Shown: positions 25,663-34,942, counted from the first letter of the stretch. The stretch is 38,357 nt of DNA from Microbulbifer taiwanensis (GCF_014904815.1 NZ_JACZFR010000061.1:1-38357); one strand, 5' to 3'. The notes: generated from the letters alone by a model not told the origin. Numbers and translations are program-made.

Positions 25663-26745
25663 CTAGACTGCCACCACCTGGTTGCGCCCGCCGTCCTTGG
25701 CGCGGTACATGCGCGCATCCGCCTCGGCCAGCAGTTGGCCGTGGGTGGCGCTGGCGGGGTCACCCTCGGCGACGCCGAAGCTGATGGAGATGGTCACCGG
25801 CGGATCGTACTTCTGGCTCAGGGCTTCCACCCGGTCGCGCAGCTTCTCCGCCAGTATGCCGCCGCCCTGCAGGTCGGTATTCGGCAGCAGTACCAGGAAC
25901 TCCTCACCGCCCCAGCGCGCCACTATATCGTCGGCGCGGGTGTTGTCCCGCAGCGTCTCGGCCACGTCCTGCAAAACCCGGTCGCCAAAGGCGTGTCCGT
26001 AGGTGTCGTTGATGGTCTTGAAGTTGTCCAGGTCGCCGATCAGCACCGCGTAGCGACCGGTCAGGTGGCGGTTGCGCCGCTCCAGCTCGTTCATGGCGCG
26101 GTAGGCCTCGCGGCGGTTGGCCAGTCCGGTCAGCGCGTCGGTGGAGGCGCGGTCCTCCAGCTCCTGGGTGAGCCGGTGCAGCAGCTTCTGGGTCTGGTGA
26201 CGGCTGCTGTCCAGCAGCGCGGTGAGTGCGGTCAGGGCGCCAAACACGGCGATAAAGCGCGCGCGGTAGGCGGTGTCGTACTCGGCGGTGAGGCCCGGGA
26301 AGTCCGGGTAGAAGAGCACCAGTGTGGTGGCGCCGCCTATACCCAGCAGCGCGGCGGTGCCGCCCTTGTAGCCGTAGAGGTTGATAAAGCCCGGCACCAG
26401 CATCACCGCCCACATCAGGCCGGTATTGTTTACACCGCCGGATAGCAGCAGGTAGAAATAGAGCACCAGCAGCAGGGTGCCGACCAGCAGCGGCGTCTTC
26501 CTGCTCGGACCCACCAGGTTGACGGTGATATAGGCGCCGAGAATCAGCACCGCCACGCCGAACAGGGTGGTGGCCTGCCACAGGTCGCCGCCGGTCAGGG
26601 CGATGACCGCCATGGCGCCGGTGATGGCCATGGAGAAGATCAGCATATAGGCCGAGGCCTGGATGCGCCGGCGCAGCTCTATCTGGCGCGCCTCTTCGAG
26701 CGGGTCGCGAAAAGCCAGGTTCTGGTTGTTGTACCCTGAGTTCAT
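25663..26745 (-). CDS. Membrane-bound diguanylate cyclase
   Basis: The 360-residue protein has six or so membrane helices (about 30-190) and a complete C-terminal GGDEF domain. The active site reads GGEEF (279-283), and the inhibitory site RADD (270-273) lies just before it, so product feedback is likely. DALTGLANRR and GDLDNFKTINDTYGHAFGD are intact, so the enzyme should be active in making cyclic di-GMP. The sensory signal of the membrane part is unknown. It is divergent from the macro-domain gene across 221 bases. Confidence 0.95.
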   Translation of the reverse strand: MNSGYNNQNLAFRDPLEEARQIELRRRIQASAYMLIFSMAITGAMAVIALTGGDLWQATTLFGVAVLILGAYITVNLVGPSRKTPLLVGTLLLVLYFYLLLSGGVNNTGLMWAVMLVPGFINLYGYKGGTAALLGIGGATTLVLFYPDFPGLTAEYDTAYRARFIAVFGALTALTALLDSSRHQTQKLLHRLTQELEDRASTDALTGLANRREAYRAMNELERRNRHLTGRYAVLIGDLDNFKTINDTYGHAFGDRVLQDVAETLRDNTRADDIVARWGGEEFLVLLPNTDLQGGGILAEKLRDRVEALSQKYDPPVTISISFGVAEGDPASATHGQLLAEADARMYRAKDGGRNQVVAV

Positions 26746-26966
26746 GGGGGTCCCTGTAAATAGTGCGGGTCACTACTTCCAACCGACCCGGAGCCGCGCA
26801 CCGGGCGCGGTTTCATTTTTCTTCTAACCCTGTGGGCTGTCTCCTGCCGCAGTTGCCATGGGTGGGGCGCGCAGACATGGAGGGGCAGTCAGTATATTGT
26901 GATTCGGGGCGGCACCAAAGTGCCGCGCTACAGTATCAGTAACCAAAAGCGCGAAATTGAGAAACC

Positions 26967-27485
26967 GTGGCAAAAATCGAACTGACTTGCGGGGATATCC
27001 TGGCCCTGCGCGGCGACGCACTGGTGTGCCCGGCGCACAAACACCTGATCTGCGGACGCGGCCTGTCGGCCCAGGTCTACGAACGCGGCGGCGCGGCCCT
27101 GGCGGCGGCCTGTGACCTGCAACCCGAGTGCGCCGTGGGCGAGGCCAGGATCACCCGCGCCTACGGCCTGCCGGTAAAATTTCTATTGCACACGGTGACA
27201 CCCCAGTGGAGTAGCGGCGACCAGTGGGGTGCCCAGTCGCTGGTGCAGCTGCGGCGCTGCTACGAGAGCGCACTGGCCCTGGCGCGGCAGAAAGGACTGA
27301 AGAGGCTGCTGTTCCCGGCCCTCGGCGCCGGCACCAACCGCTTCCCCCACACCATTGCCGCGCACCAGGCGCTGGAGGTGCTGCACGCGCAGGCGGGGGA
27401 TTTCGACAAGCTGACGGTGTGCCTGCACACGCCGACGGCGCTGGGGGACTGGCGGCGGGTGGAGAAGCGTTTCTTTGGCGCTTGA
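26967..27485 (+). CDS. Divergent macro-domain protein
   Basis: The 172-residue protein has the macro-domain order: IELTCGDILALRGDALV, CAVGEARITRAYGLPVKFLLHTVTP (about 55-79), LRRCYESALALA and LLFPALGAGTNRFP. Macro domains bind ADP-ribose or its derivatives, and many remove ADP-ribose from proteins. The usual NAAN loop is replaced by CPAHKHLICGRGLS, and the STGxxxxP loop by GAGTNRFP. The catalytic asparagine of the MacroD type is therefore missing, and binding or another substrate is more likely. The start is GTG 26967. Confidence 0.8.
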   Translation: MAKIELTCGDILALRGDALVCPAHKHLICGRGLSAQVYERGGAALAAACDLQPECAVGEARITRAYGLPVKFLLHTVTPQWSSGDQWGAQSLVQLRRCYESALALARQKGLKRLLFPALGAGTNRFPHTIAAHQALEVLHAQAGDFDKLTVCLHTPTALGDWRRVEKRFFGA

Positions 27486-27651
27486 TCGTCAGCATCAGCA
27501 GGAGCGGCACGACTGTGCGACTTTGGATCGAGGTTTGACGTTTATTGAATTTGACGACATGCGGGCGTACATTTTCTCCGTGGGATACGGGCCGTGAAAT
27601 GATGGCCCTTTAAGCCGCAATATCAATGGAAGGTCTTACAGGGAGAGATTC

Positions 27652-28128
27652 ATGCAGGCTGTGGAAGAAATTCAAAAATTACTGGGTGAACTGTATGACC
27701 TCGTGTCAGGGCCTGAAGGGTTCGAGCGGGACTGGAAAAGGCTGTCTGCGTTATTCACCCCCTACGCAAAAATGATACGTACTTCGATCGATGCAAACGG
27801 TAATCCGCAAGCTTTGGTGATGAGCATCCAGGACTATCCGGCTAACTTTCAAAAGCTTATGGACGGAAGAGCCTTCTATGAGCAGGAAATAAACAACATC
27901 ATCGAAGTGTTTGGAAATATCGCTCATGCATTCAGCACTTACGAGGCATGGGGCGACGGCGATAAGGAAAAATTCCTCAAGCGCGGTATTAATAGTATCC
28001 AGCTTTACAATGATGGCCAGTCCTGGAAAGTTGCGAACATGATTTGGGATGATGAGCGGCCAGGCTTGTCGATGTCTCCCAGGTACAACCCGGTTGGCGA
28101 GACCGAAGGGACCGGGATCAATCAATAA
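27652..28128 (+). CDS. NTF2-like protein (SnoaL/DUF4440 type)
   Basis: The 158-residue protein resembles the NTF2-like fold: an N-terminal helix region, DWKRLSALFTPYAKMI, a middle EVFGNIAHAFSTYEAW, and GINSIQLYNDGQSWKVANMIWDDE as the last strands. Members act as small-molecule isomerases, hydrolases or binding proteins, and none can be named here. AGGGAGAG precedes ATG 27652. The coding region is visibly richer in A and T than its neighbours, which hints at a different origin. Confidence 0.7.
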   Translation: MQAVEEIQKLLGELYDLVSGPEGFERDWKRLSALFTPYAKMIRTSIDANGNPQALVMSIQDYPANFQKLMDGRAFYEQEINNIIEVFGNIAHAFSTYEAWGDGDKEKFLKRGINSIQLYNDGQSWKVANMIWDDERPGLSMSPRYNPVGETEGTGINQ

Positions 28129-28213
28129 TTGGGGGCGACCACCAGCCGGTTCCCGTCGAGTGTGCTAGGGCTGCGGCCCGGCAGAACTGGGTATCAGGTG
28201 AATTAGGTACACC

Positions 28214-28621
28214 ATGGAAGCGTCCAGATTCTATCTCTTCGCGGCGGACGCGATCCTTTGCACCCACGTGCTCTTCGTCGCCTTCGTTATCCTCGGTCTT
28301 GCGCTTATCCTGCTCGGCGGGCTGCGCGCCTGGTCCTGGGTGCGCAACCCCTGGTTTCGCCTGCTGCATCTCACTGCCATAGGCGTGGTAGTGGTGCAGT
28401 CGTGGCTCAGTGTTATCTGCCCTCTCACCATCTGGGAGATGGCGCTGCGCGAGCGCGCGGGTGACGAGGTTTACTCCGGTTCCTTTATATCCCACTGGCT
28501 GGAAAGCATTTTGTACTACCGGCTGCCGGACTGGGTGTTTGTGGTCTGCTACACGGCGTTCGGGGCACTGGTGGTGACCAGCTGGTTTTGGGTTCGGCCG
28601 CGGCCGTTTGGCAGGCGCTGA
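28214..28621 (+). CDS. DUF2784 membrane protein
   Basis: This 135-residue protein has four membrane helices and the DUF2784 signature: ADAILCTHVLFVAFVILGL at the start, NPWFRLLHLTAIGVVVVQSW, CPLTIWEMALRERAG, and YYRLPDWVFVVCYTAFG. The conserved His, Trp and Cys positions suggest a cofactor-binding membrane domain, but no function is established. It begins 85 bases after the NTF2-like gene. Confidence 0.9.
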   Translation: MEASRFYLFAADAILCTHVLFVAFVILGLALILLGGLRAWSWVRNPWFRLLHLTAIGVVVVQSWLSVICPLTIWEMALRERAGDEVYSGSFISHWLESILYYRLPDWVFVVCYTAFGALVVTSWFWVRPRPFGRR

Positions 28622-28701
28622 ATCCCTGGTGCCGCCTGCCCGATTGGCGCTCGGCGGTCCCGGAGCGGGCGGACACAAGGTTCGCCTCAGCACCCTACTG
28701 T

Positions 28702-28770
28702 CGTCATTCCGGCGCAGGCCGGAAACCAGGTGCCACCGCGATCTGGATACCGGCCTGCGCCGGTATGACG
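28702..28770. repeat. REP-like palindrome (GTCATTCCGGCGCAGGCCGG class)
   Basis: The arms at 28702-28721 and 28751-28770 are complementary at 19 of 20 positions, separated by 29 bases. This is a class of intergenic repeat that I recognise from many proteobacterial genomes. It lies between the DUF2784 gene and the typA terminator. Confidence 0.85.
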
Positions 28771-28793
28771 AACTGAGGGAGAGCTCAAACAAA

Positions 28794-28818
28794 AAAACGG
28801 GCCCGATGGGCCCGTTTT
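28794..28818 (-). terminator. Terminator of typA, probably bidirectional
   Basis: AAAACGGGCCC pairs with GGGCCCGTTTT around a three-base loop. On the minus strand the stem is followed by a run of seven Ts, a classical intrinsic terminator about 80 bases after the typA stop. On the plus strand it ends in TTTT, so it may also stop transcripts from the DUF2784 side. Confidence 0.88.
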
Positions 28819-28895
28819 CCGAAGTGTGCAGCTGGTGGGTAATTTGAGCGTCGCGCAGCTTGTCGCAGCGATCACTCACCGCCAACCACTCACCA

Positions 28896-30704
28896 CTACT
28901 TCTTCGCGCGCTTGCGCATATTCTCCTGCAGGACTTTCTTGCGCAGGCGGATGTGGTTCGGGGTCACCTCAACCAGCTCGTCGTCCTCGATAAACTCCAG
29001 CGCCTGCTCCAGGGTGTGGCGGATCGGCGGCGTCAGGGTCAGGGCCTCGTCGGTGCCGGCGGCGCGGACGTTGGTCAGCTGCTTGGCCTTGGTGGGGTTT
29101 ACCACCAGGTCGTTGTTGCGCGAGTGAATGCCCACTACCTGGCCCTCGTAGATATCCTCGCCGTGGCCCAGGAAGAGGCGGCCGCGGTCCTGCAGCGCGT
29201 AGAGGGCGTAGGCCAGGGTCTTGCCGTTGACCATGCTGACCAGTACGCCGTTGTTGCGCTTGGCCACGTCGCCCATTTTCACCGGGCCGTAGTGGTCGAA
29301 GATGCTGGTCATGATGCCGGAGCCGCTGGTCATGGTCAGGAACTGGGAGCGGAAGCCGATCATGCCGCGGGACGGCACGATAAACGTCAGGCGCACGCGG
29401 CCCTTGCCGTCCGGCTCCATATTGGTCAGGTCGGCCTTGCGCAGGCCCAGCTCTTCCATCACCGAACCCTGGTGCTGGTCCTCGACGTCGATCACCACTT
29501 CCTCGTAGGGCTCGTGAATCTCGCCGTCGACTTCCTTCTGCACCACTTCCGGGCGGGATACGCCCAGCTCGAAACCTTCCCGACGCATGGTTTCGATCAA
29601 AACGGACAGATGCAGCTCGCCGCGCCCGGAAACCTTGAATTTATCCGGAGAATCTCCCTGCTCGACGCGCAGTGCCACATTGTGGATCAGCTCCTGGTCG
29701 AGGCGCTCCTTGATATTGCGCGAGGTCACGAACTTGCCGTCCTGGCCGGCAAAGGGGGAGTCGTTGACCTGGAAGGTCATGCTCACGGTGGGCTCGTCCA
29801 CGGACAGGGCTGGCAGTGCCTCCGGCTTTTCCGGGTCGCACAGGGTATCGGAGATGTTCAGCTCGCCGACACCGGTGATGCAGACGATATCGCCGGCGCT
29901 GGCCTGTTCCACTTCCATCCGCTCCAGGCCCAGGTAGCCCATCACCTGCAGTACCTTGGCCTTGCGCGATTTCTCGTCGCGGTCCAGTACCACCACCTGC
30001 TGGTTGGGCTTGAGGGTACCGCGGGTGATGCGGCCGACGCCGATCACGCCGACGTAGCTGTTGTAGTCCAGGGCGGAGATCTGCATCTGGAAGGGACCGC
30101 TCTGGTCCACCTTGGGCGGCTCCACCTTGTCGACGATCATCTGGAACAGCGGCGTCATGTCGTCCGCCATGTCGGTGTCGTCCAGGCCGGCGATGCCGTT
30201 CAGGGCCGAGGCGTAGATCACCGGGAAGTCCAGCTGCTCGTCGGTGGCGCCGAGGCTGTCGAACAGGTCGAACACCTGGTCCATCACCCAGTCCGGGCGC
30301 GCGCCGGGGCGGTCGATCTTGTTGATCACGACGATCGGGTTCAGGCCCTGCTCGAAGGCCTTCTGGGTTACGAAGCGAGTCTGCGGCATGGGGCCGTCCA
30401 CCGCGTCCACCAGCAGCAGCACCGAGTCCACCATGGACAGCACCCGCTCCACTTCGCCGCCGAAGTCGGCGTGCCCGGGGGTGTCGACGATATTGATGCG
30501 GTAGTCGTTCCAGCGGATGGCGGTGTTCTTGGCCAGGATGGTGATGCCGCGCTCACGCTCCTGGTCGTTGGAATCCATGACCCGCTCGGCGCCCTCGTCG
30601 CGGCGGTCCAGGGTTCCGGACTGGGACAGCAACTTGTCCACCAGGGTGGTCTTGCCGTGGTCAACGTGGGCAATGATCGCAATATTGCGCAACTTCTCTA
30701 TCAC
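28896..30704 (-). CDS. typA: Ribosome-associated translational GTPase TypA/BipA
   Basis: The 602-residue protein is close to E. coli BipA (607). It has the G motifs [10 protein letters not shown] (11-20), DTPGHADF and [11 protein letters not shown]-like domains II, III and V, and the C-terminal BipA-specific domain ([22 protein letters not shown]). It helps 50S subunit assembly and growth at low temperature or under stress. The usual N-terminus MIEKLRN begins at GTG 30704, with GAGG seven bases upstream. The longer open frame (to 30803) is not supported. Confidence 0.97.
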   Translation of the reverse strand: MIEKLRNIAIIAHVDHGKTTLVDKLLSQSGTLDRRDEGAERVMDSNDQERERGITILAKNTAIRWNDYRINIVDTPGHADFGGEVERVLSMVDSVLLLVDAVDGPMPQTRFVTQKAFEQGLNPIVVINKIDRPGARPDWVMDQVFDLFDSLGATDEQLDFPVIYASALNGIAGLDDTDMADDMTPLFQMIVDKVEPPKVDQSGPFQMQISALDYNSYVGVIGVGRITRGTLKPNQQVVVLDRDEKSRKAKVLQVMGYLGLERMEVEQASAGDIVCITGVGELNISDTLCDPEKPEALPALSVDEPTVSMTFQVNDSPFAGQDGKFVTSRNIKERLDQELIHNVALRVEQGDSPDKFKVSGRGELHLSVLIETMRREGFELGVSRPEVVQKEVDGEIHEPYEEVVIDVEDQHQGSVMEELGLRKADLTNMEPDGKGRVRLTFIVPSRGMIGFRSQFLTMTSGSGIMTSIFDHYGPVKMGDVAKRNNGVLVSMVNGKTLAYALYALQDRGRLFLGHGEDIYEGQVVGIHSRNNDLVVNPTKAKQLTNVRAAGTDEALTLTPPIRHTLEQALEFIEDDELVEVTPNHIRLRKKVLQENMRKRAKK

Positions 30705-31015
30705 TGGGGGCCTCTGGGCATAACGCGTGAAATGGGTGGGGCGGGGCTGTTTTACAGCGGGGGTCCGGCCAAAGGCGGCGATTATAGAGGCGAAGCGTGA
30801 CAAATGGGAGCGGGAATCGAATAAAAGTTGATCAAAAACTGGCCGCCGCGCCCGATGTGCGGAAGAAGCGGGAAAAATGCATAGGAAAGCGGGGCCCGGC
30901 AGCCCCTCAGGTCCAGCAATATCACCTGTTAGGAATCATTTCCTACGAGTCCAGCCGGGAGCACCTGCCCGGGCTCCAGGGCTGTCCTGTCTGACGGCAA
31001 AAGGGGGGCAGTGGT
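30705..31015. other. Intergenic region upstream of typA
   Basis: These 311 bases separate the hydrolase stop from the typA start, both on the minus strand. I see no convincing gene. They should hold the typA promoter. A 39-base stretch at 30911-30949 matches 28 of 39 bases of 32114-32152. A short GC-rich dyad (GGAGC/GCTCC, near 30958-30976) lies after the hydrolase stop. Confidence 0.5.
30921..30949. repeat. AGGAA-N4-TTCCT element, copy 1
   Basis: ATCACCTG is followed by AGGAATCATTTCCT, a five-base dyad with a four-base centre. The stretch matches 32124-32152 at 20 of 29 positions, and the likeness extends ten bases to the left (AGCAA). It lies 66 bases beyond the 3' end of the hydrolase gene. 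Confidence 0.5.
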
Positions 31016-32047
31016 TTAGCCCGTGTCCAGGTGGCGGTCGAGAAATGCCTGCATTTTCCCCAGCGCCCGACGGCTCTCCGGAGAATCCGGCAGTGTCGGC
31101 TGGAACACGTGCGGCATGCCCTCGTAGATATCCAGCTGTACCTCCTGCCCGGCGCCGTCGAGCGCCTGGTACAGGCGCACAAAGTTACTCAGGAAGATCT
31201 CCCGGGTGCCGCCCTGGATCAGGGTGGGCGGGAAGCCGCGGGAGAAGTCCCCGTATACCGGTGACACATAGGGATGCTTCTGCTCCGCAGGGTCCGCATA
31301 GGCCGCGGCGGCGGGACCCAGCAGCCGCGCGTAAGTGTAGCGCGGTTCCACATCTTTCAGGGTGGCGTAGGTATCGCCGGTCTCGGAGATGTCCGCCCAG
31401 GGCGACCAGAGCACCACGGCGGCGGGCATGTCCAGGCCGCGGTCGCGCATTTTCAGCACCGCGCCCGCGGCCAGGGCGCCGCCGGCGGAATCGCCGTAGA
31501 TCGCGACGCGCTCCATCGGGTGGTCCTCGGCGTTCAGTGCCCTGAACACCGCCAGCACCTGGTCGGTGACCTGCCGCCATCTGGCGTGGGGCGCGAGCGT
31601 ATAGTCGATGGAGATCACCCGCAGCCCGGTGCTGGCGGCCACCAGCGCGCTGCTCGGCATGGCGCTGCGGCTGCTGTAGAAGGTGTAGGCGCCGCCGTGG
31701 GTGTAAACCAGCAGCCGCCCGTCGTCTTTCCAGCCTCGCGGCCTGATATCGGCCACTGGCACGCCGCCGAGTGTGCGCCGCTCCACCGCAACCCGGTACC
31801 TGTCCACCGCCCTGTCGCCCGCCGCGACCAGGGTGCTTTCCACCTGGGACTGGATTTTTCCCCAGCCCTCCAGGTCGTCGGCCGCCGGCATTTCCGGTCC
31901 CCGGGTCGGATCCGGGGCGGATGCAAATACCTGTTGCCAGCCGTCGGAAACCGTGTCTGGCGCCGTGTGGCGGAGCTCTGTCGCGGCGACGGCCTCCGTG
32001 AAAACCAGCAGCCCCAGCAGCAGCGCGAAGGTGTTGGTTGGGCCCAT
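31016..32047 (-). CDS. Exported alpha/beta hydrolase, hormone-sensitive-lipase type
   Basis: The 343-residue protein has a signal peptide (cleavage near AVAATEL), the oxyanion motif HGGAY (117-121), nucleophile elbow GDSAGG (185-190, Ser187) and catalytic histidine in MPHVFQ (His313). This places it in the bacterial HSL esterase family. The acid residue is unclear: the segment TREIFLSN has Glu283 or Asn288 where relatives carry an acidic residue. ATG 32047 follows AGGGG. It sits downstream of a TonB receptor and may hydrolyse an imported ester, but a terminator separates the two. Confidence 0.88.
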   Translation of the reverse strand: MGPTNTFALLLGLLVFTEAVAATELRHTAPDTVSDGWQQVFASAPDPTRGPEMPAADDLEGWGKIQSQVESTLVAAGDRAVDRYRVAVERRTLGGVPVADIRPRGWKDDGRLLVYTHGGAYTFYSSRSAMPSSALVAASTGLRVISIDYTLAPHARWRQVTDQVLAVFRALNAEDHPMERVAIYGDSAGGALAAGAVLKMRDRGLDMPAAVVLWSPWADISETGDTYATLKDVEPRYTYARLLGPAAAAYADPAEQKHPYVSPVYGDFSRGFPPTLIQGGTREIFLSNFVRLYQALDGAGQEVQLDIYEGMPHVFQPTLPDSPESRRALGKMQAFLDRHLDTG

Positions 32048-32090
32048 GGGATTTCCCCTAAAGCAAGGGCCTGCAAAGCCCGATAAAAAA

Positions 32091-32109
32091 GGGACCGCCG
32101 AGCGGTCCC
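32091..32109 (-). terminator. Terminator of the TonB receptor gene
   Basis: GGGACCGC pairs with GCGGTCCC around a CGA loop. On the minus strand the stem is followed by six Ts (complement of 32085-32090). It lies about 50 bases after the receptor stop and 44 bases before the hydrolase start. Confidence 0.88.
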
Positions 32110-32123
32110 GTAAGTGGAGCAAC

Positions 32124-32152
32124 ATTACCTGCGAGGAACTGTTTCCTGGGAG
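32124..32152. repeat. AGGAA-N4-TTCCT element, copy 2
   Basis: ATTACCTGCG is followed by AGGAACTGTTTCCT, the same dyad as at 30921-30949. It ends four bases from the TonB receptor stop codon and lies before that gene's terminator, so it is in the 3' untranslated part of the message. Confidence 0.5.
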
Positions 32153-32156
32153 ATCT

Positions 32157-34715
32157 TTAAAAACGCTTGTTCAGGCTCAGGCCGTAGCTGCGCGGCTCGC
32201 CCGGGTAGGCCATCACCGTGCCCGTCTGGATCACCGCGTCGAAGTTGACCCGGCGGTAGCGCTCGTCGGTGACGTTGCGGCCCCACAGGGTCAGGTCGGC
32301 GTCGTAGTCGGCGAACTGCAGCGCGGCGCGCAGGTTCAGCAGGCCGAAGGCCTCCTGCTCCATCAGCGGGTCGTTGACGTTGGAGGTCATGGCGTCGGAC
32401 CTGTAGCTGTACTCGCCGTAGATATGGCCGTCGATACCGGCCGTCAGGGCGAAGTCGCGGCGCAGGCCCAGGGTCAGGAAGTGTCTGGGCGTATTGGCCA
32501 GGGGGTCGCCGGTGCGGTCGCAGACGCTGACATTGGGATCTGTCTGGCCCGGATCCGCTACGCCCGTGTGCCAGGGGGTGGCTACCCAGCAGTTGCCCTT
32601 GCTGAACTCCTTGAAGGTGGCGTCGGTGTAGGCGTAGGCAGCGGTCACGGTGGTGTTGTCCATCGGCGCCCAGAAGACTTCCGCCTCGGCGCCGGTGGAC
32701 TGCAGTTCGCCGGCGTTCTGCAGGTTGAAACCGTCGCCGGTGAAGGCGTTGGCCTGGTAGTTGTCCAGCACCGTGTGGTGCAGGGCCAGGTTCAGGCGCA
32801 GTGCCTGCTCGGGGAAGTCGGACTTGATGCCCACTTCAAAGGCGCTGGAGTTCTCGGCGTCGAACAGCGGGTCGAAGCCGATGGCGATGCGGTCGGTGTT
32901 GGTGCCGCCCGACTTGTAGCCACTGCCGTAGGAGGTGTAGATCAGCGAGTCCGCCGACAGCGCGTAGCTCAGCTTGACCGTTCCGGTTACCTGGCCGTCG
33001 GTGATGTCGGCGTCTATGTCCTGGCGCGGCGAGTTGGCGGCGAACAGCCAGTTGCCCCAGCCGCGCTGGCCGAAGGGCGCGAAGGCGGCCTGCACATCCG
33101 GGTCGCCGGCCAGCGTCAGCAGGGTGGGGATGTCGTTGATGGCCGCGGCGGCGCCCATCTGCTGCAGGTAGCCGCTTCCCGAGGCATTGAACAGGGCGTC
33201 TATGCTGGGTGGCGCGCCCTGCCATTCCCACGGCTGGTCGTTGTCCCACTCGGAGAAGGCGGTCAGCAGCGACTTCTCTTCCTCCGTGTAGCGCAGGCCC
33301 AGGGTCAGGGTCAGGGCGTCGCTGAGGCTGTAGTCGAACTGGCCGAACAGGGCCCAGCTCTGGTGTTCCTGCTCCGCGTGGTGCGGGGCCCTGTAGCCCT
33401 CGATATAGGGATCGGCGGCGGCCACACCGGTCAGCCCGGCGAAGGCGTTGATACCGTCGATCAGGCCGCCGAGACCCAGGGCCGGGACCAGGAAGTCGTT
33501 GACGCGCCCGTGGTTGGCCACCTGGTAGTCGAGCGCCACCTCCTGGTCGAAGTAGTAGGCGCCCAGCACCGCGTTGCTGCGCTCGCCGGCAAAGGTCAGG
33601 CGCAGTTCCTGTGAGAAGGCGCTCTGCTCGGAATCATTGACCGTGGAGATGATATTCACATCGCCGAAGTCGCTGTCGATGATGTCGTAGGAGCTGTAGT
33701 CGCGGCTGGCGGTGACCGAGGTCAGGGTCCAGCGCTCGGCAAACTCCCAGTTCACCTCCAGGGAGACGCCGCTGTCCTCGCCGCGGGATACCGGCAGTAT
33801 ATTCAGCGCCGTCTCGTAGTCCTCGAACTGGTCGCCGCCAAACACAGTGCCGCCGAGACCCTGCAATATCGCCGAGGGACCGGGTGTGCCGGCATCGTTC
33901 TGCAGGCTGTCCACCACCGTCAGCGCCGCACAGCAGATCTCGTCGATTTCGGATTTGTCGACGATCAGGCGCGCGGACAGTTGGTCGCTGGGGGTGTAAA
34001 GCGCCTGCAGGCGCGCGCCCCAGCGGTCGCGATTGTTGACGTCCTTCGTCTCGCCGTCGACCGATGCGTCCACATAGCCGTCGCGCTGGCCGCTGAATCC
34101 GGTGGCGCGCAGCGCCAGCACATCCGGGACCAGCGACAGGTTGGCCGCGGCGGCGGTATTGAGCAGGCCGTAGTTGCCGGCGGTCACCGATACGAAACCG
34201 TCGGTGTCGTGGCCGGGCGCCCTGGTGCGAAACTGTATGGCGCCGGCCGGGGTGTTCTTGCCGAACAGGGTGCCCTGGGGGCCGCGCAGCACTTCCACCG
34301 CCTGCATATCCACCAGCTCGTTGATCATCGAGCTGGGACGGGAGCGGTAGATGCCGTCGACGTAGAGGCCCACGGAGGACTCGAGACCGAAGTTCTGCCC
34401 GGAGGTGCCTATGCCGCGAATGGCGAAATTGGAGGTGGTGTTGGTCTGGTTCTGCCCCGCCACCAGGCCGGGGGTGTTGGTCTGCAGGTCGAAAATATCC
34501 TTGATTACCGCTTCCTGCAGCTGCTCGCCGCTGACCGCGGTTACCGCGACGGGCACGTCCTGCAGGTTCTGTTCGCGCTTCTGCGCGGTGACCACCACTT
34601 CCTCGAGTTCGCGGTGGTTCCCGGCGTCCTGTGCGAGCGTGGGCAGGGCGGTGGCAGTGGCTATGGGCAGGCTGAGCAGGCGGATTGCCAGCGGCAGTTT
34701 CTCAATCCGGAACAT
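32157..34715 (-). CDS. TonB-dependent outer-membrane receptor
   Basis: The 852-residue protein has a signal peptide (cleavage near TLAQD) and a TonB-box-like LEEVVVTAQKRE (38-49). A plug domain follows (about 50-165, IRGIGTSGQNFGLESSVGLY and VEVLRGPQGTLFGKNTPAG), then a 22-strand barrel ending in a terminal aromatic (SLNKRF). The barrel style resembles the large receptors of marine and sphingomonad bacteria that take up unusual carbon sources rather than siderophores. The substrate is unknown. An EICCAAL cysteine pair (about residue 255) is in a loop. GGGAG precedes ATG 34715. Confidence 0.95.
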   Translation of the reverse strand: MFRIEKLPLAIRLLSLPIATATALPTLAQDAGNHRELEEVVVTAQKREQNLQDVPVAVTAVSGEQLQEAVIKDIFDLQTNTPGLVAGQNQTNTTSNFAIRGIGTSGQNFGLESSVGLYVDGIYRSRPSSMINELVDMQAVEVLRGPQGTLFGKNTPAGAIQFRTRAPGHDTDGFVSVTAGNYGLLNTAAAANLSLVPDVLALRATGFSGQRDGYVDASVDGETKDVNNRDRWGARLQALYTPSDQLSARLIVDKSEIDEICCAALTVVDSLQNDAGTPGPSAILQGLGGTVFGGDQFEDYETALNILPVSRGEDSGVSLEVNWEFAERWTLTSVTASRDYSSYDIIDSDFGDVNIISTVNDSEQSAFSQELRLTFAGERSNAVLGAYYFDQEVALDYQVANHGRVNDFLVPALGLGGLIDGINAFAGLTGVAAADPYIEGYRAPHHAEQEHQSWALFGQFDYSLSDALTLTLGLRYTEEEKSLLTAFSEWDNDQPWEWQGAPPSIDALFNASGSGYLQQMGAAAAINDIPTLLTLAGDPDVQAAFAPFGQRGWGNWLFAANSPRQDIDADITDGQVTGTVKLSYALSADSLIYTSYGSGYKSGGTNTDRIAIGFDPLFDAENSSAFEVGIKSDFPEQALRLNLALHHTVLDNYQANAFTGDGFNLQNAGELQSTGAEAEVFWAPMDNTTVTAAYAYTDATFKEFSKGNCWVATPWHTGVADPGQTDPNVSVCDRTGDPLANTPRHFLTLGLRRDFALTAGIDGHIYGEYSYRSDAMTSNVNDPLMEQEAFGLLNLRAALQFADYDADLTLWGRNVTDERYRRVNFDAVIQTGTVMAYPGEPRSYGLSLNKRF

Positions 34716-34942
34716 CGCTTTCTCCCGTAATTATATTTATTGGGTTTTTATTGGAATTTTTGCGCGCGGCGAAACGGGTTCCGCCGTTGTTCGGGAGAAA
34801 TTATTAGCATAGGGAAATTCAAAAAACAGCAGCGCACCGGATTATTTTTTGATTTCCCGTCAACGGGGAAAAAATTTTATCTTGGAGGTAATAAAACCCC
34901 TGTTTTTGACCGTCAGATCCGAAATGTCGGGTAAAAAATTAT

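Noticed and set aside
27589..27608. GGGCC/GGCCC hairpin followed by TTTAA before the NTF2-like gene
   Set aside because: The stem is only five pairs with a ten-base loop, too weak to call a terminator.
31860..31900. Loss of the catalytic acid in the HSL-type hydrolase as evidence of a dead enzyme
   Set aside because: Some members of this family appear to use a glutamate, and Glu283 is available, so inactivity cannot be argued from sequence.
31773..33614. Open frame of about 600 codons antisense to the hydrolase and TonB receptor
   Set aside because: It crosses the gap and the terminator between two well-supported minus-strand genes and is low-complexity Gly/Val/Gln.
34730..34735. Perfect TATAAT just upstream of the TonB receptor start
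   Set aside because: Transcription would begin at or inside the ribosome binding site, and no -35 hexamer lies at the right distance.
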